The position numbers and the translations under genes are program-made. A DNA stretch of 42,055 nt from Pseudomonas citrullilanati. Its GTDB lineage: Bacteria > Pseudomonadota > Gammaproteobacteria > Pseudomonadales > Pseudomonadaceae. How positions within the stretch are numbered: position 1 is the stretch's first letter; each line of letters starts with the position of its first letter. The notes under the pieces were generated by a model. It was not told the DNA's origin. It made no database searches and was given only the letters and a program-made list of their open reading frames with translations. Positions 31,170 to 38,747 of this stretch are shown in pieces. Location: assembly GCF_030580855.1 (NCBI RefSeq), contig NZ_JAUQOP010000042.1, forward strand, positions 1-42,055. The letters are read 5' to 3'.

Positions 31170-31975
31170 CAGAGCGCGTCCCCGTAACGCTGCTTACGGG
31201 CATAAAGCTTGTTGGCCTTGCCTTCGAGCCAGCTCAACAAAGCGGCCTCCCGCTTGAGGATCACCCGCAACGGCTGCTGGAAATAGCCCTTGAGAAAGCG
31301 CAGCTTGTCGCGCCGGGTCAAGCCGATGTCCAGCGCCGAGAAATACAGCGCGGCCAGGTCCTTGTCACGCCAGCGACGGGTGATCGCCGCGCGGGTCTGG
31401 GCCCGGTGCAGGTCGATCACCGAGAGCTTGAAGTCCGTGGGGATCACCGGCTTGTCGGTGTGCAGCAGGAAGTGGCAGATATAGCAGTCGCGGTGATTGA
31501 CCCCGGCGCGGTGCATCATGCCGGTCATGCGCGCCACTTCGGCGATCAACGCCCGCTTGAGGGCCGGCAGCGGCGGCTGCTTGACCCAGTCGATGCTGAA
31601 GTCCTCAAGGCTGATCGTCGGCGCCAACTCTTCGGTGACGATGAACGAATGCTGGTCGGCCGGGTTGCGGCCCTTCTCGCCGTAGGCGACGGCCGTCATG
31701 GTCGGCACGCCCACGGCCTGCAAGCGCTGGATCGCCGTCCATTCCTGCCCGGCACCGAGCACCGGCAGCTTGGCGGTGACCAGGTTCTTGAAGATCTCGC
31801 CCCAGCCGATGCCCCGGTGGATCTTGACGAAATAGCCACGCCCGTCCACCTCCGTGCGCAAGGTGCGCCGGGCTTCGAGCTCACGATAGACCTCGCCCTG
31901 GAGCGCCTCGACTTCGGCGAACGCATCGCGCCCGGCCCACAGGCGCTTGAACGGTTCGGCCAACATCAGTTTCAT
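31169..31975 (-). CDS. waaP: Heptose I kinase WaaP (RfaP)
   Basis: At 268 aa it has the length of P. aeruginosa WaaP, which phosphorylates heptose I at O-4, is essential there and also shows tyrosine kinase activity. The key residues are visible: Lys51 in YFVKIHRG, the catalytic loop NHRDCYICHFLL with Asp163, and LSVIDLHR with Asp188. The ATG at 31975 overlaps the waaG stop by four bases, so the open frame continuing to 32191 is spurious. Inner-core phosphates bind divalent cations and are needed for outer-membrane stability and drug resistance. Confidence 0.95.
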   Translation of the reverse strand: MKLMLAEPFKRLWAGRDAFAEVEALQGEVYRELEARRTLRTEVDGRGYFVKIHRGIGWGEIFKNLVTAKLPVLGAGQEWTAIQRLQAVGVPTMTAVAYGEKGRNPADQHSFIVTEELAPTISLEDFSIDWVKQPPLPALKRALIAEVARMTGMMHRAGVNHRDCYICHFLLHTDKPVIPTDFKLSVIDLHRAQTRAAITRRWRDKDLAALYFSALDIGLTRRDKLRFLKGYFQQPLRVILKREAALLSWLEGKANKLYARKQRYGDAL

Positions 31976-33096
31976 TGTGCGTGCTCCGCCAATATCACAT
32001 CGGCCGCGTGCTGCGGCATGCTGTAGAGGTCGGCCGTCTCGGCGAAGGCCAGGCCATTGCGACTCCACGTCGCCCGGGCGTCGGCGTCGCTCAACATACG
32101 CGCCAGGTACTCGGTGAGCTGCGCCTGTTCGAACGGCTCGTCCAGCACCAGGCCGCTGTCGGCCTCGGCGATGTAATGGGCGTACCCGCACACCGCACTG
32201 ACCAGCACCGGCAACCCGGCCACCAGCGCCTCGAGCAATACGGTGCCGGTGTTTTCGTTGTAGGCCGGGTGGATCAACAGGTCGGCGCCCAGCAGGAAAC
32301 GCGGGATGTCGCTGCGCCCCTTGAGGAACCGCACGTTGTCACCGAGCCCCAGCGCGGCACTCTGCAATTGGAATACCTTGGGGTCGTCCTGGCCGATTAC
32401 AAACAACCGGGTGCGTTTTTTCAGCTCCGCGGGCAGCGCGGCCAAGGCCTTGAGGCTGCGATCCACGCCCTTGGTCTTGAACCCGGAGCCGATCTGCACC
32501 AGCAGCAGGTCATCGTCGGCCAGCTCGAACTCGGCCCGGAACCCGGCGCGAATCTCATCGGCATCGGCGGGCCGGCGGCGGTCCTGGGCGATGCCCGGCG
32601 GCAGCAGGTGGAAGCGTTCCAGCGGCGTGTCGTAATGCTTGATGAACAACGGTTGCTGGACCTCGGAGATCATCAGCACTTCGGTCTTGGCGTCCTTGGC
32701 GAACACGGCCCGCTCGTACTCGGCGAAATGCCGGTAGCGACCCCAGCGCCGGTACAGCGAATTACGCAGGTTCTGCGCCTTGTCTTCGAAGCAGCCATCG
32801 GCGGCGTAGTACACGTCCAGGCCGGGCATCTTGTTGAAGCCGATCAGGCGGTCCACCGGGCGCTTGGCCAGGTCGGCCGCCATCCAGGCGCTGAGTTTCT
32901 CGTTGCGCCGATGGTTGAACAACGCCTTGACCGGCGCCACCAGCACTTCGAAGCCGGGCGGGATATCGCCCTCCCAGATCAGCGTGTAGACGCGGATCTG
33001 GTGGCCGCGCCGCTGGCATTCCAGGGCAATGCGCATGAAGTCACGCTGCAAGCCACCGAAGGGGAAATACTTGTAAAGGACAAAAGCCAATTGCAT
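31972..33096 (-). CDS. waaG: LPS core glycosyltransferase WaaG
   Basis: A 374-aa GT4 enzyme beginning MQLAFVLYKYFPFGGLQRDF, the typical WaaG/RfaG N-terminus. In E. coli it adds glucose I to heptose II; in P. aeruginosa it adds the core amino sugar. Donor-site features are LVQIGSGFKTKGVDRSLKAL near 205-224, LFVIGQDD near 235 and the E-x7-E motif in NENTGTVLLEALVAGLP near 281-297. A strong GAGGAG site in the end of waaC precedes the ATG, and the start overlaps the waaC stop by one base. The downstream waaP overlaps by four. Confidence 0.94.
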   Translation of the reverse strand: MQLAFVLYKYFPFGGLQRDFMRIALECQRRGHQIRVYTLIWEGDIPPGFEVLVAPVKALFNHRRNEKLSAWMAADLAKRPVDRLIGFNKMPGLDVYYAADGCFEDKAQNLRNSLYRRWGRYRHFAEYERAVFAKDAKTEVLMISEVQQPLFIKHYDTPLERFHLLPPGIAQDRRRPADADEIRAGFRAEFELADDDLLLVQIGSGFKTKGVDRSLKALAALPAELKKRTRLFVIGQDDPKVFQLQSAALGLGDNVRFLKGRSDIPRFLLGADLLIHPAYNENTGTVLLEALVAGLPVLVSAVCGYAHYIAEADSGLVLDEPFEQAQLTEYLARMLSDADARATWSRNGLAFAETADLYSMPQHAADVILAEHAQ

Positions 33097-34154
33097 CAGC
33101 GCGGCTCCTCAGCCAATAACGTGCTCAGGTGGCTGGCCACACGCTCGGGGTTCAGACGCGTGAAGCACAGGGGCTGCTCGCGTTTCAGGTCGAATCGCCG
33201 GGCGTCTTCGGCGGTCGGCGGGTAAGTGCAGTGTTTCTGCATGCAGGGTGCACAGGGGAAGTCGCTGGCGAGGTGCACCTGGCCCTTGCCATAGGCGCCG
33301 GTCAGCACTGGATTGGTCGGGCCGAGCAGCGAAATGGTCGGCACGTCCAGCGCCGCGGCCAGATGCCCGAGGCCGGTGTCCACGGCGACGCAGGCCTGGG
33401 CCCCGGCGAGCACCTTGCCCATGCCGCCGAGGTTCAGCTTCGGCAGCACCAAGGCGTTGCGCAATCCGCTGGCGATGCGTTCGGCCCGGGCCTTCTCGAC
33501 CGGATTGCCCCATGGCAGCTTGACGACCACGCCGAACTGTCCCATGCGCTCGGTGAGCTGGCGCCAGTAGAGTTCGGGCCAATGCTTGGACTCCCAGGTC
33601 GTGCCGTGCAGGAACACCACGTAGGGGTAGGGGCGTGGCAACTCCACCAATCGATCGATGTCCAGGCCATAACTGCCCTGGGTTTGCGGCAAGTCATAGC
33701 CCAGCGCCAGGGCGAACAGCTGGCGCACGCGCTCGACCGCATGCTGACCACGGGCCACCGCCAGGCGACGGTCGTAGAAGCGCGACGCGATGGACTCGCG
33801 GGCCGAATCCTTGTCCAGGCCGGCGACCGGCGCCTTGACGTAACGGGTCAGCCAGGCACTTTTCAACAGGCCCTGGGCGTCGATGACCAGGTCATACTTT
33901 TGCGCCCGCAGGTTCTGCTTGAAGCGTCGCCACTCGCCGCTCTTGATGGTTTGCCAGAGGTTCTTGCGCCAGCGACGGATCGCCACCGGGATGACCTTGC
34001 CCACGGCCGGGTGCCAGGTCGGGATCTCGGCGAAGCCTTCTTCCACCACCCAATCGAACTTGATCCCGGGGAGCGCCCGCGCCGCATCGGTCAGGGCCGG
34101 CAACGTATGGACCACATCCCCCAGCGAAGAGGTCTTGATCAGCAATACCCGCAA
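33096..34154 (-). CDS. waaC: ADP-heptose:LPS heptosyltransferase I (WaaC)
   Basis: This GT9 enzyme adds the first heptose to Kdo. The 352-aa product begins VLLIKTSSLGDVVHTLPAL, as in WaaC, with VVEEGFAEIPTWHP near 36-49, VFLHGTTWESKHWP near 185-198 and the donor site VDTGLGHLAAALDVPTISLLGPT near 265-287. It starts with TTG at 34154, one nucleotide after the waaF stop, with GGAGG 9 bases upstream lying within the last codons of waaF. This suggests tight coupling to waaF. Confidence 0.95.
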   Translation of the reverse strand: MRVLLIKTSSLGDVVHTLPALTDAARALPGIKFDWVVEEGFAEIPTWHPAVGKVIPVAIRRWRKNLWQTIKSGEWRRFKQNLRAQKYDLVIDAQGLLKSAWLTRYVKAPVAGLDKDSARESIASRFYDRRLAVARGQHAVERVRQLFALALGYDLPQTQGSYGLDIDRLVELPRPYPYVVFLHGTTWESKHWPELYWRQLTERMGQFGVVVKLPWGNPVEKARAERIASGLRNALVLPKLNLGGMGKVLAGAQACVAVDTGLGHLAAALDVPTISLLGPTNPVLTGAYGKGQVHLASDFPCAPCMQKHCTYPPTAEDARRFDLKREQPLCFTRLNPERVASHLSTLLAEEPR

Positions 34155-34155
34155 G

Positions 34156-35190
34156 TTACTCGACCTCCACGGGTGTGCCCTGCAAACGCTCCAGGGCTTC
34201 GGTCACGGTCGGCGGCATGAGTTGGCGCAGGCAGTTGTAATGACCGAAGCGGCAGGTGCGGTCAAAGCACGGGCTGCATTCCAGGCCCAGGCGCACGATT
34301 TCGACCTGGTCGGCCAGCGGCGGGGTGAACCCCGGCGAGGTGGAGCCATAGACCGCCACCAACGGGCGATTCAGGGCGGCGGCTACGTGCATCAGGCCGG
34401 AGTCGTTGGAGACCACCGAATCGGCGCAGGACAGCAAATCGATGGCCTCGGCCAAAGACGTGTCGCCGCTGAGGTTCACCGATTCTTCCCGCAGCCCCGG
34501 GATCAGCCGCGAACGGATGTCCTCGCCCACCGGGTGATCCTTTTTCGAGCCGAACAGCCAGACCTGCCAGCCCTCCCGAATCTTCGCCTCGGCAACCTGG
34601 GCGTAGTGCTCGGCCGGCCAGCGCTTGGACTCGCCGAACTCGGCCCCCGGGCACAGGGCCAGCACCGGGCGGTCCAGGCTCAGGCCGAACTTGGCCAGCG
34701 CCGCCGCGCGGCTCACCGGGTCGATGGCCAGGCTGGGGCGCGGGTACGGCGTGGGCAGCTCGGCACCGCGCTCGTAGGCCAGGGCCATGAAGCGCTCGAT
34801 CATCAGCGGATAACGCGCCTTGTCCAGCGTGCGCACGTCATTGAGCAAGCCGTAGCGCAATTCGCCGCGCCAGCCGGTGCGCTTGGGGATACCGGCAAAG
34901 AACGGCACCAGCGCCGATTTCAGCGAGTTGGGCAGCAGGATCGCCTGGTCATACTGGCCGGCCAGGGATTTGCCGATGCGCCGACGGGTCGCCAGTTCCA
35001 GCGCGCCGTGGCCGAGCGGGAAGCTCAAGGCCTTGCGCACCTGCGGCATGCGTTCCAGGATCGGCCGGCTCCACTCGGGGGCCAGGACGTCGATTTCGCA
35101 CTGCGGGTGGCGCTGCTTCAGGCACTGGAACAGTGTCTGCGCCATCACCATGTCACCGACCCAACTGGGCCCAACGATCAGAATATTCAT
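34156..35190 (-). CDS. waaF: ADP-heptose:LPS heptosyltransferase II (WaaF)
   Basis: A 344-aa GT9 enzyme that adds heptose II to heptose I. Landmarks are the N-terminal NILIVGPSWVGDMVMAQTLF, the central LALCPGAEFGESKRWPAEHYA near 175-195 and the donor site SNDSGLMHVAAALNRPLVAVYGSTSP near 258-283. The ATG at 35190 gives the family length; the open frame to 35244 would only add leader sequence. It is the first gene of the waaF-waaC-waaG-waaP-wapP-wapQ-double-kinase run. A GC-rich hairpin lies 20 bp upstream of the start codon. Confidence 0.95.
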   Translation of the reverse strand: MNILIVGPSWVGDMVMAQTLFQCLKQRHPQCEIDVLAPEWSRPILERMPQVRKALSFPLGHGALELATRRRIGKSLAGQYDQAILLPNSLKSALVPFFAGIPKRTGWRGELRYGLLNDVRTLDKARYPLMIERFMALAYERGAELPTPYPRPSLAIDPVSRAAALAKFGLSLDRPVLALCPGAEFGESKRWPAEHYAQVAEAKIREGWQVWLFGSKKDHPVGEDIRSRLIPGLREESVNLSGDTSLAEAIDLLSCADSVVSNDSGLMHVAAALNRPLVAVYGSTSPGFTPPLADQVEIVRLGLECSPCFDRTCRFGHYNCLRQLMPPTVTEALERLQGTPVEVE

Positions 35191-35198
35191 GTGGTTTC

Positions 35199-35230
35199 CA
35201 AAAACGCTACGGGGAGGCCTACGCCTCCCC
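35199..35230 (-). terminator. GC-rich hairpin with T-run before waaF
   Basis: On the minus strand GGGGAGGC GTAG GCCTCCCC (35230-35211) forms a perfect 8-bp stem with a 4-base loop, followed six bases later by TTTTT (35204-35200). It could terminate glnE read-through or act as an attenuator in the waaF leader. It ends just 9 bases before the waaF ATG. Confidence 0.5.
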
Positions 35231-35321
35231 GCCTCGAGAATCACTGTGGCTTAGGTCGCTGCCTGTTGCCTTCAAAAACACTGCGTTGCCCTGTAGTCCG
35301 ACAGCCTCAACCCACCGCCAA

Positions 35322-35416
35322 ACTACTGTGGGAGCGGGCTTGCCCGCGAAGGGGCCGGCACATCCAGCATCCCGGTCGCCTGGTATTCCACCTTCGCGAG
35401 CAAACCCGCTGCCACC
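35322..35416. repeat. REP pair, one arm degraded, between glnE and waaF
   Basis: The left copy TGTGGGAGCGGGCTTGCCCG (35328-35347) with GCGAAGG is intact. The right copy, TTCGCGAGCAAACCCGCTGCCACC at about 35393-35416, has lost its full match (AGCAAACCCGCTGCCA instead of GGGCAAGCCCGCTCCCA). It ends 9 bp before the glnE stop. The remaining 235-bp gap holds the waaF leader hairpin and no gene. Confidence 0.75.
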
Positions 35417-35425
35417 TTCAAATCT

Positions 35426-38365
35426 TCAGCTCAACCCCAGTTCCCGCCAGATCCTCAGCACCTGCCGGCGTTCATCCACGAACTGGTCGCCAGCGATCAC
35501 CCCGGCCTCTTTCTGCAAGGCCTGGCGGTGGGCGGCGGAGCGGTAGGCCTTATAGGCCTCGCGCAACAGGGTCGCGTCTTCGGCCGACATCAACCCGACC
35601 TCCTGCAACCCTTCCAGGATGCGGATGTTATCGGTGTAGCGCAGCAGCGACGGGTGTTCCTCGGACCACGCCAGGGCCGCGTATTGCACCATAAATTCAA
35701 TATCGACGATACCTCCGGCGTCCTGCTTGAGGTCGAAGGGCGCCGTGGCCTCGAAGGCATTTGCCGCGGTCCCGGCAGCGGTGGCCTTGCTGCCGAGGTT
35801 ATCGCGCATCTTGGCGCGCATCTCGCTGACCTCCTGGCGCAGCATCGACAGGTCACGCTTGCGCCCCAGCACCTTGGCCCGGACGTTTTCGAATGCAAGG
35901 CCCACGTCCTGGCTGCCCACCAGCACCCGGGCCCGGACCAGGGCCTGGTGCTCCCAGGTCCAGGCTTCATTCTCCTGGTAACGGGCGAACGCCCCGAGGG
36001 AGCTGACCAGCAACCCCGATGCGCCGGAAGGTCGCAGGCGCATGTCCACTTCATAGAGCTGCCCGGAGTTGGTCTGGGCCGTCAGTAAGTGAATGATCCG
36101 CTGGCCGAGCCGGGTGAAGAACTGGGCGCCATCGATCGGCTTCGGCCCATCGGTTTCGGCCTGGGGGTCGCCGTCGTGGATGAACACCAGGTCCAGGTCG
36201 GAACCATGCCCCAATTCCAGCCCGCCGACTTTCCCATAACCGACAATGATGAAGCCCGGATCGCACAAGCTGCCGTCGGTGCGCAATGGCACGCCGTGCT
36301 TGGCGGTCGTCTGGCGCCAGGCCAGCGCCAGCACTTGCTCGAGGATCGCCTCGGCCAGCCAGGTCAGGTAGTCGCTGACCTTCATCAGCGGCAGGCTGCC
36401 GGCGATTTCCGACGCCGCCACCCGCAGGCGGTGCGCCAGCTTGAAGTGCCGCAGGGCCTCCATCTGTTGCTCCAGGTCATCCTCGGGGATCCGCGTCAGG
36501 CGCTCGCGCAACTCGGCGGCCAGCTCCGGCGCCAGTGGCGGCTTGAACAAGCGTCCTTCATTGAGCAACTCATCGAGCAACAGCGGGAAACGGGTGATCT
36601 GCTCGGCGATCCAGGGGCTCGCCGCGCACAGTGTCAGCAAGCGCCGCAGGGCGCCGGGGTTTTCCGTCAACAGCACCAGGTAAGCCGAGCGGCGCGCCAC
36701 CGCTTCCACCAGCGGCAGCACGCGTTCCAGCACCAGGTCCGGGTTGGCATGTTCCACCGCCTGGGCCAGCAGGCGCGGAATGAAGGCGTCCAGGCGCTCA
36801 CGACCGAGGCGCTGCATCGCGCGCAACTGCGGGCTGCCGCGCAGCACCGCCAGGGCCTTGAGGGCCTTGGCCGCATCGCTGAAACCACCCGCCTCCAACT
36901 GGCGGCAAGCCGCCTCTTCATCCTGGCTGTCCTCCCACAACGGCAACCATTCGCCGCCCACCACCACTTCGCTCTCGCTGCCCTCTTCTTCGTCGGGGTC
37001 GGCGATCACCTGGCCGAAGTGCCAGGCCACCCGTTCGCGCCAGTACATCAACTGTTCATGGAACGCCGCCCAGTCCGTGAACCCCAGCATGAAGGCAATG
37101 CGCGCCTGGTCCTGGGGGCTGTCCGGCAGCATCTGGGTCTGGCGATCACCGATGGCCTGGATGGCGTGCTCGGTATAGCGCAGGAATTCATACCCCTGGC
37201 GCAGCTCATCGACCACCTTGGCCGGCAGATAGCCCTGGCCTTCGAGGGTGCCCAGCACGTTCAGCAACGGGCGTTGTTGCAGGCTCAGGTCGCGACCGCC
37301 GTGGATCAACTGGAACGCCTGGGCGATGAACTCCACTTCGCGAATGCCGCCCGACCCGAGCTTGATGTTGTCGGCCATGCCCTTGCGCCGCACCTCCTGC
37401 TGGATCAGCTGCTTCATGGTGCGCAGCGCTTCGATGGCGGAAAAATCCAGGTAACGGCGATAAACGAACGGCCGCAGCATGTCGAGCAGTTGCGCGCCAG
37501 CCACCTGGTCACCCGCGACCACCCGCGCCTTGATCATCGCGTAGCGTTCCCAGTCGCGCCCCTGGTCCTGGTAATACTGCTCCAGGGCATTGAAGCTGAG
37601 CACCAGCGCACCGGCCGAGCCGTAGGGGCGCAGGCGCATGTCGACACGGAACACGAAACCGTCGACGGTGATCGGGTCCAGGGCCTTGATCAAGCGCTGG
37701 CCGACCCGGATGAAGAACTCCTGGTTATCCAGCGGCCGCTTGACGCCGACGGTCTCGCCACCCTCGGGGTAGGCGAAGATCAGGTCGATGTCCGATGACA
37801 GGTTCAGCTCCACCGCGCCCAACTTGCCCATGCCGAGGATGACCATCTGCTGTGGCTCGCCACTGCGGCGCCCGGTGGGGGTGCCGAACTGCTGGGCGAG
37901 GCGCTGGTACAACCAGTGGTAGGCCTGGTCGATGCAGGTATCGGCCATGTCCGAAAGGTCGCGACAGGTCTGGACCAGGTCGGCCTGGCGGGTCAGGTCG
38001 CGCCAGATGATCCGCACCTGCTGGCGCGTACGCTGGCGACGCAGGACGCGGCCCAGTTCGTCTTCGGTCTCGGCGGCCTGCACCGCGGCGCCGATCTGCG
38101 CGCGCATCTCGCCGGGCGCGAAGCTGCGGTCCAGCTCGCCGCTGCGCACCAGCGCCAACAGCATGGCCGGGTCACGCACACTCTGCTCGATGACAAAGTC
38201 ACTGGCGGCGGCGACGCGCCTGAAGGCATCCCACTGTTCCGCGGTCCAGCCCGACAGGCCATGGTCGTCGTCGAGCGAAGCGACCGCTGCACGGAACGAC
38301 TCCTCGGCCCGGCTGACCAATGACTGGAGAATGACCGGTACTTCGGCAAGCGAGGGCAGGCTCAT
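35426..38365 (-). CDS. glnE: Glutamine synthetase adenylyltransferase/deadenylase GlnE
   Basis: This 979-aa bifunctional enzyme adds AMP to glutamine synthetase or removes it, under control of PII and glutamine. Both nucleotidyltransferase halves are visible. The N-terminal half has GMGKLG at 178-183 and SSDIDLIFAYP from 190 (deadenylase side). The C-terminal half has GYGKVGGLELGHGSDLDLVF near 705-725 (adenylyltransferase side). Each half carries the G...D-x-D metal motif. Length matches pseudomonad GlnE. It is divergent from aceE across a 382-bp regulatory gap. In P. aeruginosa ilvE lies between waaF and glnE; here it is absent. Confidence 0.96.
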   Translation of the reverse strand: MSLPSLAEVPVILQSLVSRAEESFRAAVASLDDDHGLSGWTAEQWDAFRRVAAASDFVIEQSVRDPAMLLALVRSGELDRSFAPGEMRAQIGAAVQAAETEDELGRVLRRQRTRQQVRIIWRDLTRQADLVQTCRDLSDMADTCIDQAYHWLYQRLAQQFGTPTGRRSGEPQQMVILGMGKLGAVELNLSSDIDLIFAYPEGGETVGVKRPLDNQEFFIRVGQRLIKALDPITVDGFVFRVDMRLRPYGSAGALVLSFNALEQYYQDQGRDWERYAMIKARVVAGDQVAGAQLLDMLRPFVYRRYLDFSAIEALRTMKQLIQQEVRRKGMADNIKLGSGGIREVEFIAQAFQLIHGGRDLSLQQRPLLNVLGTLEGQGYLPAKVVDELRQGYEFLRYTEHAIQAIGDRQTQMLPDSPQDQARIAFMLGFTDWAAFHEQLMYWRERVAWHFGQVIADPDEEEGSESEVVVGGEWLPLWEDSQDEEAACRQLEAGGFSDAAKALKALAVLRGSPQLRAMQRLGRERLDAFIPRLLAQAVEHANPDLVLERVLPLVEAVARRSAYLVLLTENPGALRRLLTLCAASPWIAEQITRFPLLLDELLNEGRLFKPPLAPELAAELRERLTRIPEDDLEQQMEALRHFKLAHRLRVAASEIAGSLPLMKVSDYLTWLAEAILEQVLALAWRQTTAKHGVPLRTDGSLCDPGFIIVGYGKVGGLELGHGSDLDLVFIHDGDPQAETDGPKPIDGAQFFTRLGQRIIHLLTAQTNSGQLYEVDMRLRPSGASGLLVSSLGAFARYQENEAWTWEHQALVRARVLVGSQDVGLAFENVRAKVLGRKRDLSMLRQEVSEMRAKMRDNLGSKATAAGTAANAFEATAPFDLKQDAGGIVDIEFMVQYAALAWSEEHPSLLRYTDNIRILEGLQEVGLMSAEDATLLREAYKAYRSAAHRQALQKEAGVIAGDQFVDERRQVLRIWRELGLS

Positions 38366-38399
38366 GGTCTATCCTTGGTCGGCGCGGGGAAGGCTGGAT

Positions 38400-38424
38400 G
38401 TAGTGTTTTTTCGAAAACCACTAC
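38400..38424. repeat. Inverted repeat near the glnE start
   Basis: GTAGTG (38400-38405) and CACTAC (38419-38424) flank an AT-rich centre in which TTTT and AAAA can also pair. It begins 35 bp upstream of the glnE ATG and shares the GTAGT/ACTAC half-sites of the aceE palindromes but with wider spacing. It may be a hairpin in the glnE leader or a protein-binding site. Confidence 0.4.
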
Positions 38425-38571
38425 CTGATCGACTGTCGAACAAAGATGATAAATAGCTGAAAATCTGATTTTATTGGCAGCCGACATCAAGTTTTTACCT
38501 GTTCGAGTTGGCAAATGACCAACAGTAACGATTATTCTCACAACGAAACGAGAGGCCACAAGCCGCTCATG

Positions 38572-38586
38572 TGTAGTTTTACTACT
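38572..38586. promoter_or_regulatory. Palindromic operator 1 upstream of aceE
   Basis: TGTAGT-TTT-ACTACT is a near-perfect palindrome around position 38579. Its core TAGTTTTACTA fits the GntR/FadR-subfamily pattern TNGTNNNACNA, used by regulators such as PdhR and LldR. It lies 162 bp before the aceE start codon. Confidence 0.55.
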
Positions 38587-38623
38587 CGTCTATACATTCG
38601 AAAAGCTGAAACGGCCAACGATT

Positions 38624-38638
38624 TGTAGTAAAACTACA
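38624..38638. promoter_or_regulatory. Palindromic operator 2 upstream of aceE
   Basis: TGTAGT-AAA-ACTACA is a perfect palindrome centred at 38631, exactly 52 bp (about five helical turns) from operator 1. The two form a perfect 15-bp inverted repeat (38571-38585 with 38625-38639), so a hairpin or a looped pair of protein dimers on one DNA face is possible. Confidence 0.6.
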
Positions 38639-38747
38639 CGCCGTCGAATCTACCTTCGGCAATCCAAGAATTTATATCGTCTGCCCACAAGGCCAGTCGC
38701 AAACTCAGGCAACCGATTCTGGTAGCCTTTCCGCCCTGGAGCAAGCC

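Noticed and set aside
31976..32191. N-terminal extension of waaP to 32191
   Set aside because: It overlaps waaG out of frame; the ATGA junction and 268-aa family length fix the start at 31975.
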